A stretch of DNA of 38,118 bases from Hespellia sp. GTDB lineage: Bacteria; Bacillota; Clostridia; Lachnospirales; Lachnospiraceae. The stretch is taken from positions 1 to 38,118 of the forward strand of contig JAQUVD010000035.1 in NCBI GenBank assembly GCA_028693555.1. Reading direction: 5' to 3'. Numbering within the stretch: the stretch's first letter is position 1; each line of letters opens with the position of its first letter. This document shows positions 16,849 through 25,084 of the stretch, piece by piece. The position numbers were made by a program, and so were the translations under genes. The notes beneath the pieces were generated by a model. The model was not told where the DNA came from. It did no database searches and worked only from the letters and a program-made list of their open reading frames with translations.

Positions 16849-19071
16849 ATGAAAAGAATAAAACTAAAAAAGCCCGATTTCAAGGGCTTTTTTAACCGAA
16901 TGAAAAACTTAAAAAAAGAAGATATCAAGGTGTGGTGGATTGCCAAACGGGAAAGACGTGCGCAGATCCTGGAGAAACGCCGTAACAGCAGGATTGCAGT
17001 TGCACTTAGACCGTATTATGCAGTGATGAATAGGATTTCATTACTCTTACATGCGGTGCTTGCATGTCTGATTAATTTTGTGATAGAGATTGTTTCCAGA
17101 CATTCGCTGATTGCAGCATGGAGCTATCTGGTAGAGACGCCGAAGGCATTTTTATTCAATGCGTTCCTGATTTTTGTTACCTTTAATCTAGTTTATCTGG
17201 TGAGAAGGCGTGTCTTTACGCGTATTCTGATTAGCGTGTTCTGGCTGTTTCTGGGTGGCTGCAACGGATATTTACTGATGAAGCGAGTGACACCATTTAA
17301 TGCGCAGGATCTCAAGGTTTTATCCGATGCGACATCTTTGATCAGCAACTATTTTACGCCATTTGAATTTACACTGGTAGTCATTGGCGTTGCAGCACTT
17401 GTGGTATGGGTGGTTTCAATGTGGCGGCGAGGCGGACAGTATACAGGGAAGATGCATCGAGTCTTCGCACTGTTCTTTGTAATTGCAGGGTTTGGTGGTT
17501 CCGTACTGCTGACAGACGCGGCAATTGAGCAGCGTGTTGTTTCGAACTATTTTGGAAACATTGCATTCGCGTATGAGGACTACGGTTTCCCATACTGCTT
17601 TACAGCAAGTTTATTTAATACGGGTATTTCACAGCCGGCAAACTACAGTGAGGCAACCATCAATCAGATTACGAATGATGGGGCGATGACAGAGACGACA
17701 ACCTCTCTGACAGAAGAGCAGATGCCGAATATCTTATTCGTACAGCTGGAGTCTTATTTTGATCCGACAGAAGTGGAATGGCTTGAATTTTCAGAAGATC
17801 CAACGCCGAATCTCCGTCAGATGGCAGGTGAATATACAAGCGGATACTTTAAAGTGCCGTCTGTTGGAGCGGGAACCGCCAATACAGAGTTTGAAGTACT
17901 TACAGGTATGAACCTTCGGTTCTTTGGACCGGGAGAGTATCCATATAAGACCTATTTAAAGGACAAGGTGGCGGCGAGCGCAGCGACAGCACTTGCAAGT
18001 CTGGGATATGGAACAGAGGCACTTCACAATAATACCGGAAACTTTTACAGCCGTGCAAAAGTGTTTAATCATATGGGCTTTGACCATTATACAAGCAAAG
18101 AATTCATGAATATTCTCCAGACCACACCAAAGGGGTGGGCAACCGATGATGTCCTGATTCCGAATATTATGGAATCGATGGATACCACAGAAGGACAGGA
18201 CTTTGTCTTTACGGTCAGTGTACAGGGACATGGGGACTATCCGACGGAGAAGATGTTTGTGAATCCTGCCGTGCAGGTGAGCGGAGCAGAGACACAGGAA
18301 GAGAACAATCAGTGGGAATACTATGTAAATGAAGTGCATGAGATGGACGAGTTTGCAGGGAACCTTGTAAAAGCGGTGGAGGCCAGGAAGGAGCCAACCG
18401 TTATCGTATTCTACGGAGATCATCTTCCGACACTGGGGCTTGAAGCGAAGGACTTAAAGAGCCGCTATTTATACAATACAAACTATGTAATCTGGGATAA
18501 TATCGGACTGGAAAAGCAGGACAGCAACGTGCCGGCTTATCAGATTATGGCAGATGTATTTGACCGCTTAGATATTCATTCCGGAACTGTTTTCAATTAC
18601 CATCAGCAGAGACGAAAGACCAAAAATTATCTTTCCGATCTCGAACTGCTGCAATACGATATTCTATACGGGGAGCAGTATGCATACGAAAAGAGTGGAC
18701 TGCCTATTACGGAAGGTCATCTCGTTATGGGAGTCAAGGATGTAACGGTCTCAGATCTGGTTGAACTGATGAGTGGCGGCTACAGTATCTATGGAGAAAA
18801 TTTCACGGCATATTCGAAGGTGTACATTAACGGAGAGAAGCAGTCAACTCAATTTCTGAACAATACCAGGCTGATGCTTCCGGACAGCACTTTAAAAGAT
18901 GGCGATATCATAGAAATCAGTCAGGTCGGATCGAGCAATACAATCTTTAGAACATCATCACAATATGAATATAAGAATGGAAAGCTGACAGAAATTCCGG
19001 ACACGCTGGGAGATAAACCATTAGACGAAATGCTTGGACTTAAAAACAGCGAGGATGGTGACTCCAAGTGA
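16849..19071 (+). CDS. LtaS-like membrane sulfatase-fold phosphoglycerol transferase with C-terminal extension
   Basis: Proteins of this family transfer glycerol-phosphate from phosphatidylglycerol to build lipoteichoic acid or related polymers outside the membrane. The 740-residue product has five membrane helices in the first ~235 residues, then an extracellular alkaline-phosphatase-fold domain. Candidate metal/catalytic residues are Glu301 (FVQLESYFDP), the nucleophile Thr343 (GAGTANTEF), and Asp524-His525 (FYGDHLPTLG); VQGHGDYP holds a further conserved His. Residues from about 620 form an extra domain rich in beta-like segments, absent from S. aureus LtaS. AAGAGG lies 7 bases before the ATG. 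The first codons overlap a terminator-like hairpin. It overlaps folC by 4 bases. Confidence 0.9.
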   Translation: MKRIKLKKPDFKGFFNRMKNLKKEDIKVWWIAKRERRAQILEKRRNSRIAVALRPYYAVMNRISLLLHAVLACLINFVIEIVSRHSLIAAWSYLVETPKAFLFNAFLIFVTFNLVYLVRRRVFTRILISVFWLFLGGCNGYLLMKRVTPFNAQDLKVLSDATSLISNYFTPFEFTLVVIGVAALVVWVVSMWRRGGQYTGKMHRVFALFFVIAGFGGSVLLTDAAIEQRVVSNYFGNIAFAYEDYGFPYCFTASLFNTGISQPANYSEATINQITNDGAMTETTTSLTEEQMPNILFVQLESYFDPTEVEWLEFSEDPTPNLRQMAGEYTSGYFKVPSVGAGTANTEFEVLTGMNLRFFGPGEYPYKTYLKDKVAASAATALASLGYGTEALHNNTGNFYSRAKVFNHMGFDHYTSKEFMNILQTTPKGWATDDVLIPNIMESMDTTEGQDFVFTVSVQGHGDYPTEKMFVNPAVQVSGAETQEENNQWEYYVNEVHEMDEFAGNLVKAVEARKEPTVIVFYGDHLPTLGLEAKDLKSRYLYNTNYVIWDNIGLEKQDSNVPAYQIMADVFDRLDIHSGTVFNYHQQRRKTKNYLSDLELLQYDILYGEQYAYEKSGLPITEGHLVMGVKDVTVSDLVELMSGGYSIYGENFTAYSKVYINGEKQSTQFLNNTRLMLPDSTLKDGDIIEISQVGSSNTIFRTSSQYEYKNGKLTEIPDTLGDKPLDEMLGLKNSEDGDSK
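16866..16893 (+). terminator. Intrinsic-terminator-like hairpin inside the start of the LtaS-like gene
   Basis: AAAAAAGCCC (16866-16875) pairs perfectly with GGGCTTTTTT (16884-16893) around an eight-base loop. This gives a GC core with flanking A and T tracts. It sits at codons 6-15 of the LtaS-like gene, downstream of its SD and ATG. It could terminate valS transcription or act as an attenuator controlled by translation of the new gene. Confidence 0.6.
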
Positions 19072-20351
19072 CCTATGAACAGGCAGAAGCATATATCAAT
19101 GAGATACCGAGATTTACAAAAAAAAATGATCTGACACACACGAACCGCTTTCTGGAAAAGCTTGGCAACCCGCAGCAGGGCAGACAGATTCTGCACGTTG
19201 CGGGCACCAACGGAAAGGGTTCTGTTTGTATTTATCTGGAACACCTGCTCAGAAGTGAAGGAAAGTCCGTGGGAACGTTTATTTCGCCACATTTAATTGT
19301 GATGAACGAACGGATTCGAATCAATGGCGTGATGGTGAGCGAGGAAGCGTTTCTTGCTTCGTTTGAGCGTGCACAGCAGGCGGCAGCTGAATTGGAACAG
19401 GAGGGGCTGGCACATCCCACCTTCTTTGAGTTTCTCTTTGGAATGGCGATGAAGGCATTTGCCGGGGCAGGTGTAGAATATGTGATTCTGGAGACCGGAC
19501 TGGGTGGAAGACTGGATGCAACGAACTGCATTTCGAATCCACAGCTTACTGTGATTACAACGATAGGGCTGGATCATACGCAGTATCTGGGTGACACGCT
19601 TGAGAAAATCGCAGCCGAGAAAGCCGGAATCATTAAGCCGGGCGTGCCTGTCTTATATATGGAGAATCCGCTGCAAAGTGTGAACCGGGTGTTTGAAGAA
19701 CAGGCACTTAAGCTTCATAGCCCGTGCCGAAAAATATCGAAAAGTGCGTACGAAATCTGCACAAATCCAAATAAATTTATTGCATTTTCATGCACAAATG
19801 CGTATTATGAAGATACTACGTGGACGGTTCCCAATATTGCAGACTATCAGGCCGATAATGCATATATGGCATTGGAAGCCATGCGCTTATTATTTGGCAG
19901 GGACAAACATCTTGACCGATGGCAAAAAGCGTTGGGCGAAGCTGTCTGGGAAGGCAGGATGGAAGAGGCTGCGCCGAATGTCTACGTGGATGGTGCACAC
20001 AACAGGAATGCAATCGAGAGCTTTGTGGACAGCGTGAAGATAAAAAAGCAGGACATTGTAATTTTGTTTTCAGCCGTAGAAGACAAAGATTATGAAGACA
20101 TGATTGCATATCTTTGCAGAAATTTAAAGGTGCAGGAATTCGTTGTGACAACGATTCAGGATGCCAGGGGAACAAAGGCAGAGCTTTTAGGTAATATTTT
20201 TCGGAAATATACAGAGGTTCCGGTCAGAGTCATTGACTCGATTGAAAGAGCGGTGGACGATGTGTTGGAACGTCAGAATGGCCGTACGGTATATTGTCTG
20301 GGTTCTCTGTACCTGGTTGGAACAATCAAGAAATATCTTGGGAGGTATTAG
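19068..20351 (+). CDS. folC: Bifunctional folylpolyglutamate synthase / dihydrofolate synthase
   Basis: FolC adds glutamates to folates using ATP and in many bacteria also makes dihydrofolate. The 427-residue protein has the Mur-ligase-like P-loop HVAGTNGKGSVC, the omega-loop/metal segment FISPHLIVMNERIRING, and FEFLFGMAMKAFA followed by YVILETGLGGRLDATN, all family signatures. The C-terminal domain contains VDGAHNRNAIESF. Translation starts at GTG in the sequence GTGA, overlapping the stop of the LtaS-like gene by 4 bases, so translational coupling is likely. Confidence 0.95.
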   Translation: MTYEQAEAYINEIPRFTKKNDLTHTNRFLEKLGNPQQGRQILHVAGTNGKGSVCIYLEHLLRSEGKSVGTFISPHLIVMNERIRINGVMVSEEAFLASFERAQQAAAELEQEGLAHPTFFEFLFGMAMKAFAGAGVEYVILETGLGGRLDATNCISNPQLTVITTIGLDHTQYLGDTLEKIAAEKAGIIKPGVPVLYMENPLQSVNRVFEEQALKLHSPCRKISKSAYEICTNPNKFIAFSCTNAYYEDTTWTVPNIADYQADNAYMALEAMRLLFGRDKHLDRWQKALGEAVWEGRMEEAAPNVYVDGAHNRNAIESFVDSVKIKKQDIVILFSAVEDKDYEDMIAYLCRNLKVQEFVVTTIQDARGTKAELLGNIFRKYTEVPVRVIDSIERAVDDVLERQNGRTVYCLGSLYLVGTIKKYLGRY

Positions 20352-20354
20352 AAG

Positions 20355-20492
20355 ATGTTGGATTTTCAGGAAGAATTAAAGAAATTCAAACCAAGTTTGG
20401 AAGTGGAAGATATCGAGGATGCGGTCTATCAGGAAAATTTGTCCGATATGACAGATTTATTGCGCGAAGTTATGGATCAGAACAATAAATAG
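20355..20492 (+). CDS. 45-residue acidic small protein, unknown function
   Basis: An ATG at 20355 preceded by GGAGG (20341-20345, 9-base spacing) opens a 45-codon frame ending in TAG at 20490-20492. The predicted product is acidic and probably largely helical: MLDFQEELKKFKPSLEVED, then a middle EDAVYQENLSDMTDLL, ending DQNNK. There is no membrane segment or recognised domain. It lies 3 bases after the folC stop and 20 bases before the TPR gene, in line with co-translation in the same operon. The strong SD and tight packing make it likely to be expressed. Confidence 0.7.
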   Translation: MLDFQEELKKFKPSLEVEDIEDAVYQENLSDMTDLLREVMDQNNK

Positions 20493-20512
20493 GAAGATCA
20501 CGGTGGTTATAG

Positions 20513-21850
20513 ATGGAGTATGAATACAAACAGAAAATCATTTATCAGTCAAATTACTGGTATAATGATGGCCTGAGAAAGGCGAATATGCATGATTTGT
20601 CCGGGGCAATTGTATCCCTGAGGCGAAGTCTGCAATACAATCGGGATAATGTAGCTGCGAGAAATCTTCTGGGTCTCGTCTATTATGGACGCGGTGAAGT
20701 ATGTGAAGGGCTTGTGGAATGGATTATCAGTAAGAACTTTAAGGCGAAGGATAACATTGCAAATTATTTTATTGCCAGCATTCAGTCATCAGAGAGCGAA
20801 TTAGAGAATTATAATCAGGTTGTAAAGAAATTCAACCAATGTCTGAACTATTGTCAGCAGGACGGAGAAGATCTGGCGATTATCCAGCTTAAGAAGATCG
20901 TAGTAGAACAGCCGAATTTCCTTAAGGCACATCAGCTGCTCGCGCTGTTATACCTGCACACGGAACAATACGCAAGAGCAAGGCAGACACTTCGGACTGC
21001 CAGAAAAATCGATACAACCAATGAACAGACGCTTCTGTATATGCATGAACTGACACAGCTTCGCGGTAAGAAGCTCAAGGATCAGACGCAAAAGGAAGAG
21101 ACGATTACATACACACTTGGCAACGAGACGATCATACAGCCTGTATCAGCGAGAATTAAGGAGGCTGCCGGAAGAAATACGATTCTTAACATTCTTCTGG
21201 GGATTATCGTGGGAGCTGCCTTTGTATGGTTTTTAATTGTCCCGGCAGTGGTTACGTCTAAGAATCATACGACGAACAGACAACTGGTGGAATACAGCGA
21301 TCAGATTGCCGCAAAGGATGCAGAGATCAGCGCACAGAAGTCCGCGCTTGCGGAATACCGCAGCACGAACGATGAGTCAGAAGAGACGGTACAGACTGCG
21401 GCAAGTACATCAGACAGTTACGAAAATCTGATGCTTGCGTCCAGTCAGTACGATTCGAACCAATATAATAATTCAACCATAGCGGAGGCACTGTTGAATG
21501 TGAAGCGGGCAGCACTCGGAGCACAGGGACAGGCAAGATATGACGAACTGGTACAGAGTGTCTTTACTCCGCTGTGTGATGAACTCTATGCCACAGCAGT
21601 GTCTCAGATACAGGTTGCAAACTACGCCAGTGCGATTGATTCGCTGAATCAGGTGGTAAGTATGATAGAAGGCTATAATGACGGAGCGGCACTTCTGAAC
21701 CTGGGTGTGGCGTATGCCAAGAACGGGGATACAGAGAATGCCACGACCAGATTCAATCAGGTTGTGGAAACCTATCCGAACACAGATATAGCAGCAGCAG
21801 CCAAGACAGCACTTGGAGGAGACAGCAACGTGGGCGCGGCAGCCCAGTAA
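20513..21850 (+). CDS. Membrane-anchored TPR protein
   Basis: The 445-residue protein has N-terminal tetratricopeptide repeats (about residues 18-60, and again 125-180 with FLKAHQLLALLYLHTEQYARARQTLRTA). A single membrane helix follows at about 222-245 (ILNILLGIIVGAAFVWFLIV), then a heptad-like coiled coil at about 255-290 and a further TPR pair near the C-terminus (YNDGAALLNLGVAYAKNGDTENATTRFNQVV). The N-terminal repeats are likely cytoplasmic and the C-terminal ones external. A scaffolding role is plausible, but no specific function is recognised. It is the last gene of the valS operon; a terminator follows. Confidence 0.8.
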   Translation: MEYEYKQKIIYQSNYWYNDGLRKANMHDLSGAIVSLRRSLQYNRDNVAARNLLGLVYYGRGEVCEGLVEWIISKNFKAKDNIANYFIASIQSSESELENYNQVVKKFNQCLNYCQQDGEDLAIIQLKKIVVEQPNFLKAHQLLALLYLHTEQYARARQTLRTARKIDTTNEQTLLYMHELTQLRGKKLKDQTQKEETITYTLGNETIIQPVSARIKEAAGRNTILNILLGIIVGAAFVWFLIVPAVVTSKNHTTNRQLVEYSDQIAAKDAEISAQKSALAEYRSTNDESEETVQTAASTSDSYENLMLASSQYDSNQYNNSTIAEALLNVKRAALGAQGQARYDELVQSVFTPLCDELYATAVSQIQVANYASAIDSLNQVVSMIEGYNDGAALLNLGVAYAKNGDTENATTRFNQVVETYPNTDIAAAAKTALGGDSNVGAAAQ

Positions 21851-21873
21851 ATGCCGGATCGAAACTACGAAAG

Positions 21874-21907
21874 AAAAGACCATGCAGATATGTAGGTCTT
21901 TTTTTTA
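21874..21907 (+). terminator. Intrinsic terminator after the TPR gene
   Basis: AAAAGACC (21874-21881) pairs with GGTCTTTT (21895-21902), followed by a T tract to 21906. It separates the valS operon from the spoIIA operon, which starts at 21936. Confidence 0.82.
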
Positions 21908-21935
21908 TATTTAAATCATCGAAAGGAGCAAATTC

Positions 21936-22250
21936 ATGAGATATCAATTACAGGAAAACTGTCTCACAATCTTTCTTCCAAAGGAGATTGATCATCACAA
22001 CGCGGAGGATATGCGGGAAACCGCGGATTCTATCATCAAAAACCAGCATGTCAAATACATCATTTTCGATTTTGACAAAACAGACTTCATGGATAGCTCA
22101 GGGATAGGTGTAATTATGGGGCGATATCGAACCATCCATTATCTGGGAGGTGAAATCTGGGCGGTGCATACAAATGAAAGAATGAAAAAGATTTTAACCA
22201 TGTCAGGGATGACCAATATATTACAGATTTATGAGGAGGATACATTATGA
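21936..22250 (+). CDS. spoIIAA: Anti-sigma-F factor antagonist SpoIIAA
   Basis: A STAS-domain protein that in its unphosphorylated form pulls SpoIIAB off sigma-F, switching on forespore transcription. The 104-residue length is near the B. subtilis protein. The phosphorylation motif FMDSSGIGVIMGRY is conserved; by comparison with B. subtilis Ser58, the phosphorylated residue would be Ser54. DHHNAEDMRE near residue 20 is also typical. AAAGGAG precedes the ATG. Its last bases overlap the spoIIAB start (ATGA). Confidence 0.96.
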   Translation: MRYQLQENCLTIFLPKEIDHHNAEDMRETADSIIKNQHVKYIIFDFDKTDFMDSSGIGVIMGRYRTIHYLGGEIWAVHTNERMKKILTMSGMTNILQIYEEDTL

Positions 22251-22702
22251 AGGGCACGAATGAAATGACAATTATCTTTGACAGCCGCTCGGAAAATGAA
22301 GGATTTGCAAGAGTGTCTGTCGCTGCATTTATGACGCAGTTAAATCCAACACTAGAGGAGGTCGCAGATGTCAAGACAGCAGTATCGGAAGCGGTGACCA
22401 ACTGCATTATTCACGGATATGAGAATGAGATACATAATATCGAGATCCACTGCATGGTGCGTGACCGGCTGTTTATCGTTGAAGTGAAGGATACCGGGAA
22501 AGGAATCGAAGACATTGAAGCTGCCAGAAGACCTCTTTTTACAACAAAACCGGATCTGGAGCGTGCCGGAATGGGATTCGCATTTATGGAAGCATTTATG
22601 GATCAGGTTATTGTGGAATCAAAACCAAAGGAAGGAACGCTTGTCAGAATGAAAAAAACAATTGGAAAAGGAAGGGAGCTATGGACCACACAATCGCTTT
22701 AA
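22247..22702 (+). CDS. spoIIAB: Anti-sigma-F factor / serine kinase SpoIIAB
   Basis: SpoIIAB binds and inhibits sigma-F and phosphorylates SpoIIAA. The 151-residue protein has the GHKL (Bergerat) ATP-binding boxes: EAVTNCIIHGYENE (N box), DTGKGIED (G1) and TTKPDLERAGMGFAFMEAF (lid/G2). The start overlaps the spoIIAA stop by 4 bases and its end overlaps sigF by 22 bases, so the three products are translated as a coupled set, matching their required stoichiometry. Confidence 0.96.
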   Translation: MKGTNEMTIIFDSRSENEGFARVSVAAFMTQLNPTLEEVADVKTAVSEAVTNCIIHGYENEIHNIEIHCMVRDRLFIVEVKDTGKGIEDIEAARRPLFTTKPDLERAGMGFAFMEAFMDQVIVESKPKEGTLVRMKKTIGKGRELWTTQSL

Positions 22703-23406
22703 TCAAACAGGCTCACGATGGAGATAAAGAAGCGAGACAGCAGGTCGTAGAAGAAAATGTGGGACTGGTGTGGTGCGTGGTACGAAGATTTTTTGGACGT
22801 GGAACTGAGAAAGAGGATCTGTTCCAAATCGGAGTGATTGGATTATTAAAGGCAATCGACAAATTTGATCTGTCCTACGATGTGAAGTTTTCCACGTACG
22901 CAGTGCCTATGATTTCCGGAGAAATCAAACGATTCTTACGCGATGATGGAATGATCCGCGTCAGTCGGTCGCTGAAAGAACTATCAGCACAGATCTTTAT
23001 GATGAGAGAGAAGATTATTTCCACGCAGGGGCAGGAACCTACGCTGGAAGAACTGGCAGAAGCACTCCATGTTGAAAAAGAGATGATTGTACAGGCAATG
23101 GAATCCTCTGTAGAGGTGGAATCCATCTATCGTCCGATCTATCAGAAGGATGGGGATGAGATTGCGCTGGTGGACAAGCTGGAAGACAAGGAGCGAAAAG
23201 AAGAGCGGGTGCTCAATCATCTGATGCTTGCACAGCTATTGAATCTGCTTGGAAATAAAGAGCGAAAGCTGATTTATATGCGGTATTTTGAAGAACGCTC
23301 CCAGACACAGATTGGAAACGAAATGGGGATGACGCAGGTGCAGGTATCACGAATGGAGAAAAAAATACTCGAAAAATTGCGGAAGGATGTATATTTTTCA
23401 ACGTGA
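22681..23406 (+). CDS. sigF: RNA polymerase sporulation sigma factor SigF
   Basis: The first forespore-specific sigma factor. The 241-residue protein has region 2 (EENVGLVWCVVRRFFGRG, EDLFQIGVIGLLKAIDKFD, STYAVPMISGEIKRFLRDD), region 3, and a region 4 helix-turn-helix (MRYFEERSQTQIGNEMGMTQVQVSRMEKKILEKLRK). The region-2.4 sequence DDGMIRVSRSLKEL fits SigF/SigG. It is the third gene of the spoIIA operon. GGAAGGGAGCT just upstream, inside spoIIAB, serves as SD. The last bases overlap a candidate forespore promoter for the genes downstream. Confidence 0.96.
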   Translation: MDHTIALIKQAHDGDKEARQQVVEENVGLVWCVVRRFFGRGTEKEDLFQIGVIGLLKAIDKFDLSYDVKFSTYAVPMISGEIKRFLRDDGMIRVSRSLKELSAQIFMMREKIISTQGQEPTLEELAEALHVEKEMIVQAMESSVEVESIYRPIYQKDGDEIALVDKLEDKERKEERVLNHLMLAQLLNLLGNKERKLIYMRYFEERSQTQIGNEMGMTQVQVSRMEKKILEKLRKDVYFST

Positions 23407-23417
23407 GTCAAATACTA
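23389..23417 (+). promoter_or_regulatory. Candidate forespore (sigma-F/sigma-G) promoter upstream of spoVAA
   Basis: GTATA at 23389-23393, 17 bases, then AATACTA at 23411-23417. From memory the B. subtilis sigma-G consensus is GHATR and CATnnTA with a spacer of about 18; this has a perfect -35 and 6 of 7 in the -10. It starts inside the 3' end of sigF and lies 21 bases before the next ATG. The match is by eye. Confidence 0.5.
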
Positions 23418-23437
23418 GAGATAAGGAGGCGGGAAAA

Positions 23438-23596
23438 ATGAATGGAAAAAGAAAAATCTGGACGGTGTGCACGATGCTTGTTTTAGTGTTTGTCGTATCG
23501 GGGATATTTTATTATTATTATGAGACCAGTCATGCAAATACAGAAAATGAAGGAACGCTCATTATGGAAACGAGACCGGGACAATTATGGCAGTGA
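23438..23596 (+). CDS. 52-residue single-pass membrane protein, unknown
   Basis: ATG at 23438 follows a strong GGAGG (23425-23429, 8-base spacing). The product has a basic start (MNGKRKIW), one hydrophobic helix (VCTMLVLVFVVSGIFYYYY) and a short polar tail ending TRPGQLWQ. The open frame extends 17 codons upstream, but that part overlaps the sigF end and lacks an SD. It overlaps the spoVAA start by 10 bases, and spoVAA has only a weak SD, so this gene may drive spoVAA translation. No family is recognised; B. subtilis has no gene in this place. Confidence 0.65.
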   Translation: MNGKRKIWTVCTMLVLVFVVSGIFYYYYETSHANTENEGTLIMETRPGQLWQ

Positions 23597-24252
23597 CCAA
23601 ACAGACCGTATACATGAAGGGCAATAAGAATACAGAAGTGACCAAACGCGAGGTTCTGCTAGGTGATATCCTGATGATGGAATGCAGCGATCCAACCATT
23701 GTTCCAAAGCTTCGTGCCCTGAAGATCCTGAACATCCCAGATCAGGGACAGCATCGATATGTGGTATCGGTTCTGCATATTATTGCCTGTATTCATGAAA
23801 AGTATCCGATGCTTGATATCCAGAATATGGGCGAGATGGATCTGATTGTCACATACGAGGAACAGAAGGAACACAATGCACTGTTTCAGGCAATTAAGGT
23901 GGCAGGCGTCGTTCTGATTACATTTACCGGATCGGCATTTTCAATCATGTCGTTTCACAATGATGTATCGACAACGAAAATGTTTTCTCAGGTATACGAA
24001 TGGCTGACAGGAAATGCATCGAGTGGATTTACCATTCTCGAGGTAAGCTACAGCATTGGTCTGGTAATTGGAATTCTGGTGTTTTTTAATCATTTCGGAA
24101 AGAAAAGATTTACAGTTGATCCGACCCCGATTGAAGTGGAAATGCGTCTCTATGAAAATGATATACAGACGACCTTAATCGATGAATATGAGCGGAAAGG
24201 AAAAGAGATGGATGTGGATCAGACAGGGAATCGAAGCAATCATAGGACTTAG
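23587..24252 (+). CDS. spoVAA: Stage V sporulation protein AA
   Basis: SpoVAA is a membrane component of the complex that carries Ca-dipicolinate into the developing spore and releases it at germination. The 221-residue product matches the family plan: a soluble N-terminal domain with VLLGDI and YVVSVLHIIACIHEKYPMLDIQNMG, then two membrane helices (VAGVVLITFTGSAFSIMSFHNDV; GFTILEVSYSIGLVIGILVFFNHFG) and the conserved tail PTPIEVEMRLYEND. It begins inside the preceding small gene and its 3' end overlaps spoVAB by about 40 bases. Confidence 0.93.
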   Translation: MAVTKQTVYMKGNKNTEVTKREVLLGDILMMECSDPTIVPKLRALKILNIPDQGQHRYVVSVLHIIACIHEKYPMLDIQNMGEMDLIVTYEEQKEHNALFQAIKVAGVVLITFTGSAFSIMSFHNDVSTTKMFSQVYEWLTGNASSGFTILEVSYSIGLVIGILVFFNHFGKKRFTVDPTPIEVEMRLYENDIQTTLIDEYERKGKEMDVDQTGNRSNHRT

Positions 24253-24628
24253 TTCAGGGATTACCGTAGCAGGCGGTTTGTTTGCTTTCATCATTGGTCT
24301 GGGGGTCGTCTCGGATTTTGCAGACCGCACGCACACAGGCAGACATATTCTGCTCTATGAAGACTGTATCGGGCTCGGTGGAATTGTCGGAAGCACCTGG
24401 TTCCTGTTTGGAATCCGCATTCCGGGAGGAGGCTGGATTCTGCCGATATTTGGAATCCTGTCCGGGATTTTTGTCGGATGCTGGTCGATGGCTCTTGCAG
24501 AAATATTAAATGTATTTCCAATCTTTATCCGCAGACTGAAAATTGTCAAGGCAATTCCGTGGCTGATCTTAGGACTTGCCATTGGAAAGGGACTTGGAGC
24601 AATTCTATATTTTGCAAAAGGATGGTAA
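24212..24628 (+). CDS. spoVAB: Stage V sporulation protein AB
   Basis: A small inner-membrane protein of the SpoVA dipicolinate channel. From the ATG at 24212 the product has 138 residues with about four membrane helices, beginning MWIRQGIEAIIGLSSGITVAG and including LGGIVGSTWFLFG and GIFVGCWSMALAEILNVFPIFIRR, a family-typical stretch. The 24212 start is preferred over the in-frame ATGs at 24182 and 24188 because AAGGAAAAGAG lies at SD distance and the family starts directly at the first helix. It overlaps the spoVAA end and is followed by spoVAC after 9 bases. Confidence 0.9.
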   Translation: MWIRQGIEAIIGLSSGITVAGGLFAFIIGLGVVSDFADRTHTGRHILLYEDCIGLGGIVGSTWFLFGIRIPGGGWILPIFGILSGIFVGCWSMALAEILNVFPIFIRRLKIVKAIPWLILGLAIGKGLGAILYFAKGW

Positions 24629-24637
24629 GGAGAGAAG

Positions 24638-25072
24638 ATGAAAACACAGTATCAGAAATATGTAAAAGAAAAAACACCGAAAAACAGGCTGGGAAGCAAC
24701 ATGGTAAAGGCCTTTATTACAGGCGGCATCATCTGCACCATAGGTGAGGCCATCAATCAGTACGGTCAGTATCTTGGACTGGATCAAAAGACATGCGGCG
24801 CATGGACATCACTGCTTCTGGTTTTGCTGAGCGTGATTCTGACAGGAATGAATCTCTACCCCAAAATCGCAAAATGGGGTGGGGCGGGGGCGTTGGTTCC
24901 AATTACCGGATTTGCCAATTCTGTGGCGGCACCCGCGATTGAATACAAAAAAGAAGGACAGGTCTTTGGAATTGGATGCAAGATTTTTACCATTGCAGGT
25001 CCGGTGATATTGTATGGAATTGTGATTTCATGGGTACTGGGGCTGCTTTATTGGGTCGGAATCGGCTTATAG
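24638..25072 (+). CDS. spoVAC: Stage V sporulation protein AC
   Basis: SpoVAC is the membrane channel subunit thought to open mechanosensitively during dipicolinate release. The 144-residue product shows the family motifs: MVKAFITGGIICTIGEAINQYG, GAGALVPITGFANSVAAPAIEYKKEGQVFGIGCKIFTIAGPVILYGI. GGAGAG precedes the ATG. In most spore formers spoVAD follows immediately; here a terminator and the ATP synthase operon follow, and spoVAD is found 7.2 kb downstream. Confidence 0.95.
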   Translation: MKTQYQKYVKEKTPKNRLGSNMVKAFITGGIICTIGEAINQYGQYLGLDQKTCGAWTSLLLVLLSVILTGMNLYPKIAKWGGAGALVPITGFANSVAAPAIEYKKEGQVFGIGCKIFTIAGPVILYGIVISWVLGLLYWVGIGL

Positions 25073-25084
25073 TTTTTAGAAAAT

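Noticed and set aside
21907-21935. Sigma-H promoter upstream of spoIIAA, as in Bacillus
   Set aside because: No AGGAwwT...GAAT arrangement is visible between the terminator and the gene. AAAGGAG there is the ribosome binding site.
23387-23437. Longer version of the 52-residue membrane protein starting at 23387
   Set aside because: The added 17 codons overlap the sigF end and the candidate promoter, and lack an SD, whereas ATG 23438 has GGAGG at 8 bases.
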